This document shows, one piece after another, positions 33,616 to 36,602 of a stretch of DNA of 36,602 nt (the first letter of the stretch is position 1; each line of letters starts with the position of its first letter). The notes beneath the pieces are model-generated. The model made no database searches. It saw nothing but the letters and a program-made list of their open reading frames with translations, and had not been told where the DNA came from. Both the position numbers and the translations under genes were made by a program. This DNA comes from Paracoccaceae bacterium (GTDB taxonomy: Bacteria; Pseudomonadota; Alphaproteobacteria; Rhodobacterales; Rhodobacteraceae), in assembly GCA_007120685.1 (NCBI GenBank), contig SKNG01000413.1, positions 1-36,602 of the forward strand, given 5' to 3'.

Positions 33616-33746
33616 CCGGTTGCAGCGCCTGCCCGGGCTCTGGCATTGCCAGTTGCGAGGGCGGGAAATGGCCCGGCGCCGGCGCGGTGCAGGTGCGGCT
33701 GCACCGGGGTTACGGGCCGCTGCGCCGCTCTGACGCGGTCTTGTGA
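33612..33746 (+). CDS. Possible small Cys-containing protein, 44 residues
   Basis: An ATG at 33612 overlaps the regulator stop as ATGA, the coupling seen between true operon genes here, and opens 44 codons ending in TGA at 33744-33746. The peptide starts MTGCSACPGSG, with a CxxC at residues 4-7 and a third Cys at 15, followed by a basic tail. No family was recognised. A stem-loop (33685-33706, 8-bp arms) lies inside it. In such GC-rich DNA a frame this short can arise by chance, so the call is tentative; nothing else is supported in the 177-bp gap before ccmF. Confidence 0.25.
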   Translation: MTGCSACPGSGIASCEGGKWPGAGAVQVRLHRGYGPLRRSDAVL

Positions 33747-33758
33747 CCCGGAAGCCCT

Positions 33759-33792
33759 TTGCCGCGGCCAATGATCCGGTTATATCTGCGCC
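33759..33792 (+). promoter_or_regulatory. Possible ccmF promoter giving a leaderless transcript
   Basis: TTGCCG (33759-33764) and TATATC (33781-33786) are separated by 16 bases. Transcription would begin about 6-7 bases further on, at or next to the ccmF ATG at 33793. No Shine-Dalgarno sequence precedes that ATG, which agrees with a leaderless message. The assignment is by eye. Confidence 0.4.
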
Positions 33793-35772
33793 ATGCTGGT
33801 AGAACTCGGACATTTCGCCCTGATCCTGGCCTTTGCCGTCGCGCTGGTGCAGACGGTGGTGCCGCTGGTGGGCGCACACAAGGGCTGGGGCGACTGGATG
33901 GCCGCCGCCAACCCCATGGCCAGCGCGCAATTCGCGCTGGTCGCCTTCAGCTTTGCCGCGCTGACCTGGGCCTTCGTGACCTCGGATTTCTCGGTGCAGC
34001 TGGTGGTCAACAATTCCCATACCGCCAAGCCGATGATCTACAAGATCTCTGGCGTCTGGGGCAATCACGAGGGCTCGCTGCTGCTATGGGTGCTGGTGCT
34101 GACGCTCTTCGGCGCCTCGGCGGCCTGGTTCGGCTCGAATCTGCCCGCCACTCTGCAGGCCCGCGTGCTGGGGGTGCAAAGCTCCATCGCGGCGGCCTTC
34201 ATGGCCTTCACCATCTTCACCTCCAATCCGTTCTGGCGCACCGCCTCGCCCCCCTTCGACGGGCGCGATCTGAACCCGCTTCTGCAGGATCCGGGCCTGG
34301 CCTTCCATCCGCCATTTCTCTACCTCGGCTATGTCGGCCTGTCGCTGGCCTTCAGCTTTGCCGTCGCCGCGCTGATCGAGGGGCGGGTGGACGCGGCCTG
34401 GGGCCGCTGGGTGCGGCCCTGGGCGCTCGCGGCCTGGGTGTTCCTGACCATCGGCATCGCGCTGGGGTCGTACTGGGCCTATTACGAACTGGGCTGGGGC
34501 GGGTTCTGGTTCTGGGATCCGGTGGAAAACGCCAGCCTGATCCCCTGGCTTTTTGCCACCGCGCTTCTGCACTCCGCCATCGTGGTGGAAAAGCGCGAGA
34601 CATTGAAGGCCTGGACGGTGCTGCTGGCCATCCTGGGCTTCGGCTTCTCGCTGCTTGGCACCTTCATTGTGCGCTCGGGGCTCCTGACATCGGTCCACGC
34701 CTTCGCCGCCGACCCCGACCGCGGGTTGTGGCTTCTGGTCATCTTTGCCGGCTTCATGGCCGGGGCGCTGATCCTGTTTGCCCTGCGCGGCGCGGCGCTG
34801 GAGGCCAAGGGGCTGTTCGCCACCGTCAGCCGCGAGACGGGCCTGGTGCTGAACAATGTGCTGCTGGCGGTGTCGGCGCTGGTGGTCTTCGTGGGCACGA
34901 TGTGGCCGCTGATGGCGGAAATGGCCTTTGACCGGGTGCTGTCGGTCGGCCCGCCCTTCTTCAACATGGCCTTCACCCCCTTCATGGTGGCGCTGGCCGT
35001 GGTGCTGCCGGTGGGGGCGATGCTGCCCTGGAAACGCGGCAACATCATCCGCACGCTGCGCGGGCTTTGGGGCTTTGCGGTGCTGGCGGTGGTGATGGGC
35101 GCCCTGGTCTGGGTCATCCAGACCGAGGGCACGATGCTGGCGCCGGTGGGCGCGGCGCTGGGGGTCTGGGTGGCACTTGGCGCGCTGGTCGATCTGGCCA
35201 GCCGCACCGGACGCGGCAGCCCCGCCGAACGCCTGCGCCGCCTGACGCGCCTGCCCGGCGCCGACTGGGGCAAGGCGACGGCGCATCTGGGCTTCGGCAT
35301 CACCGTGCTGGCCATCGCCGTGAAGGTCGGCTGGCAGACCGATGACATCCGCGTCGCGCATCTGGGCCAGGGCTTCGACCATGGCGCCTATACCCTGACG
35401 CTGGAGGATGTGCAGCGGGTGGAGGGACCCAATTTCATCTCTACCATGGGTTTCGTCACCGTGACGCGGGACGGGCGCCATGTCGCCGAACTGCGGCCGG
35501 AGCGGCGCATCTATCCCGCCGCCGGCATGCCCACCACCGAGGCCGCCATCGACTACGGCTTCTGGCGCGATGTCTATGTCACACTGGGCGACCCGCAGGA
35601 GGGCGGCGGCTGGGCGGTGCGCAGCTATATCCGGCCGCTGGCGAACTGGATGTGGACCGGGGCGCTGCTGATGGCGCTGGGCGGGCTGATCTCGCTCTTT
35701 GATCGGCGTTTCCGGGTGGCGGCCGGCGCGCGCCAGCCGGCGCCGCGCAGCACGCCGACGCCGGCGGAGTAG
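33793..35772 (+). CDS. ccmF: Cytochrome c maturation heme lyase subunit CcmF (Ccl1)
   Basis: 659 residues, the usual CcmF length, starting MLVELGHFALILAF as expected. The tryptophan-rich heme-handling motif WGGFWFWDPVENAS lies at residues 235-248. Conserved pieces such as SGVWGNHEGSLLLWV, NPLLQDPGLAFHPPFLYLGYVG and GTFIVRSGLLTSVHAFA hold the expected His residues. The protein is polytopic in the inner membrane and, with CcmH and CcmI, attaches heme to apocytochromes c in the periplasm. It forms an operon with ccmH, four bases downstream, the same ccl1-ccl2 order described in Rhodobacter capsulatus. Confidence 0.97.
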   Translation: MLVELGHFALILAFAVALVQTVVPLVGAHKGWGDWMAAANPMASAQFALVAFSFAALTWAFVTSDFSVQLVVNNSHTAKPMIYKISGVWGNHEGSLLLWVLVLTLFGASAAWFGSNLPATLQARVLGVQSSIAAAFMAFTIFTSNPFWRTASPPFDGRDLNPLLQDPGLAFHPPFLYLGYVGLSLAFSFAVAALIEGRVDAAWGRWVRPWALAAWVFLTIGIALGSYWAYYELGWGGFWFWDPVENASLIPWLFATALLHSAIVVEKRETLKAWTVLLAILGFGFSLLGTFIVRSGLLTSVHAFAADPDRGLWLLVIFAGFMAGALILFALRGAALEAKGLFATVSRETGLVLNNVLLAVSALVVFVGTMWPLMAEMAFDRVLSVGPPFFNMAFTPFMVALAVVLPVGAMLPWKRGNIIRTLRGLWGFAVLAVVMGALVWVIQTEGTMLAPVGAALGVWVALGALVDLASRTGRGSPAERLRRLTRLPGADWGKATAHLGFGITVLAIAVKVGWQTDDIRVAHLGQGFDHGAYTLTLEDVQRVEGPNFISTMGFVTVTRDGRHVAELRPERRIYPAAGMPTTEAAIDYGFWRDVYVTLGDPQEGGGWAVRSYIRPLANWMWTGALLMALGGLISLFDRRFRVAAGARQPAPRSTPTPAE

Positions 35773-35776
35773 GGTC

Positions 35777-36241
35777 ATGCGCGCGCTCTTCCTGATCCTG
35801 ATCCTGGGGCTGGCGATGCCGGTGATCACCGCGCCGCCGGCCCAGGCCGTGCAGCCGGACGAGATTCTGGACGACCCGGCGCTGGAGGCGCGCGCGCGGG
35901 CGTTGTCGGCCAATCTGCGCTGCGTGGTCTGCCGTAACGAAAGCATCGACGAATCGAATGCCGATCTGGCCCGCGACATGCGGCTGGTGGTGCGCGAGCG
36001 TCTGGTCGAGGGCTATTCGGATGCGCAGGTGATGCAGTTCATGGTCGACCGCTACGGCGAATTTGTCCTGCTGGAGCCGCGGCGCGACGGCTGGAACATC
36101 CTGCTCTGGGCATCCGGGCCGATCCTGTTGCTGCTCGGCCTGGGAATTGCGGTGACGGCGATCCGCCGGCGCGGCAACGATGCGCCCGAGCCGCTGTCCG
36201 AGGCCGAGCGCGCGCGTCTGAAGGAAATCCTGCGCGAGTGA
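35777..36241 (+). CDS. ccmH: Cytochrome c maturation thioredox protein CcmH (Ccl2)
   Basis: 154 residues from the ATG at 35777. Upstream codons of the frame overlap ccmF and are excluded. There is a signal peptide (MRALFLILILGLAMPVITAPPAQA), the LRCxxC motif as LRCVVCRNESI with Cys49 and Cys52, a short periplasmic three-helix domain (MQFMVDRYGEFVLLEP), and one C-terminal transmembrane helix (ILLWASGPILLLLGLGIAV). It keeps the CXXCH thiols of apocytochrome c reduced and presents the protein to CcmF. This is the short alphaproteobacterial form, without the CcmI-like extension fused in E. coli CcmH. Confidence 0.96.
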   Translation: MRALFLILILGLAMPVITAPPAQAVQPDEILDDPALEARARALSANLRCVVCRNESIDESNADLARDMRLVVRERLVEGYSDAQVMQFMVDRYGEFVLLEPRRDGWNILLWASGPILLLLGLGIAVTAIRRRGNDAPEPLSEAERARLKEILRE

Positions 36242-36318
36242 CGCAAGGTTGACGCTTTGCGCCGGCAGCGCTGCGCGGCTAGGGTTCGGCTGACTGTGTC
36301 AGAGAGGAACCCCGGCAG

Positions 36319-36602
36319 ATGGATTACAAGACCCTGATGGTCAGCGAGGACGGCGGGATCGGCCTGATCCGGCTGAACCGGCCGACGCTGATGAACGCGC
36401 TCAACAGCCAGATGCGGGCGGAAATCACCCATGCCGTCGCCGATCTGGGCGCACGGATGCGGGTGCTGGTGCTGACCGGCGAGGGGCGGGCCTTCTGCTC
36501 GGGCCAGGATCTGGGCGATGGCACCTCGGTCAGCGAACTGGACCTGGGCCGCATCCTGCGCGAGGAATACGAGCCGATGCTGCGGGCGATCTATGACTGC
36601 CC
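36319..36602 (+). CDS. Enoyl-CoA hydratase/isomerase (crotonase), PaaG-like, 3' end outside window
   Basis: 94 full codons are visible from the ATG at 36319, behind gagaggaac. The start MDYKTLMVSEDGGIGLIRLNRP, NALNSQMRAEI and the oxyanion-hole segment RAFCSGQDLGDG are crotonase hallmarks. GQDL followed by a long helix with EEYEPMLRAI is most like PaaG-type 1,2-epoxyphenylacetyl-CoA isomerases or related enoyl-CoA hydratases. The catalytic acid residues lie beyond the window edge, so the reaction cannot be fixed. It is separated from ccmH by 77 bp, probably with its own promoter. Confidence 0.88.
   Translation, partial: MDYKTLMVSEDGGIGLIRLNRPTLMNALNSQMRAEITHAVADLGARMRVLVLTGEGRAFCSGQDLGDGTSVSELDLGRILREEYEPMLRAIYDC

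Noticed and set aside
36249..36285. TTGACG ... TAGGGT promoter before the crotonase gene
   Set aside because: The spacing is about 25 bases, too long for a sigma-70 promoter. A pairing with TTTGCG at 36256 is possible but weak.

Overview
The window is very GC-rich, with strong G/C preference at third codon positions, and reads as a chromosomal segment of an alphaproteobacterium, most likely Rhodobacterales (Paracoccus/Rhodobacter/Rhodovulum type). Supports for this are the ccmF-ccmH (ccl1-ccl2) pair, a complete DctP-DctQ-DctM TRAP transporter, a FadH-type dienoyl-CoA reductase, a crotonase and dense gene packing. No RNA genes, insertion sequences or CRISPR arrays were seen.

Region 1 (1-23888) is the unusual part. 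A giant secreted-type protein (more than 5,650 codons inside the window, 5' end cut off) is followed in a tight overlapping operon by three genes: a membrane-fusion (HlyD-type) adaptor carrying two cytoplasmic GAF-like domains; a PqqD-like/M50 metalloprotease/HlyD-like fusion protein; and a short SecA-like ATPase that keeps the motor core but lacks the C-terminal third of SecA. Tandem perfect palindromes close the operon. A second, convergent adaptor gene (minus strand) lies beyond them. The giant protein is built from beta-propeller-like, Ig/cadherin-like (nine in tandem), RHS/YD-like, dockerin-like, cohesin-like, degenerate hydrolase-like and HExxH metalloprotease-like segments with Asn-Gly and Asp-Pro-Thr linkers, and has only two cysteines, both near its C-terminus. 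I infer a dedicated export or surface-assembly system for the giant protein. It has no RTX repeats in the visible part and no ABC exporter in the window.

Region 2 (24153-30913) is a probable carboxylate uptake and activation module: a TRAP transporter with a strong GNRA-loop hairpin between dctP and dctQ, an acyl-CoA ligase, then fadH. Imported unsaturated or otherwise modified carboxylic acids could be activated to CoA thioesters and reduced towards beta-oxidation.

Region 3 (31095-33746) has a two-gene ABC-2 type exporter on the minus strand, divergent from a membrane-anchored LytTR-type regulator. The shared promoter region contains a short AT-rich inverted repeat. A 44-codon Cys-containing small reading frame overlaps the regulator stop codon.

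Region 4 (33793-36602) is cytochrome c maturation (ccmF, ccmH) followed by a crotonase/PaaG-like gene that runs off the window. ccmF lacks a Shine-Dalgarno sequence and may be leaderless.
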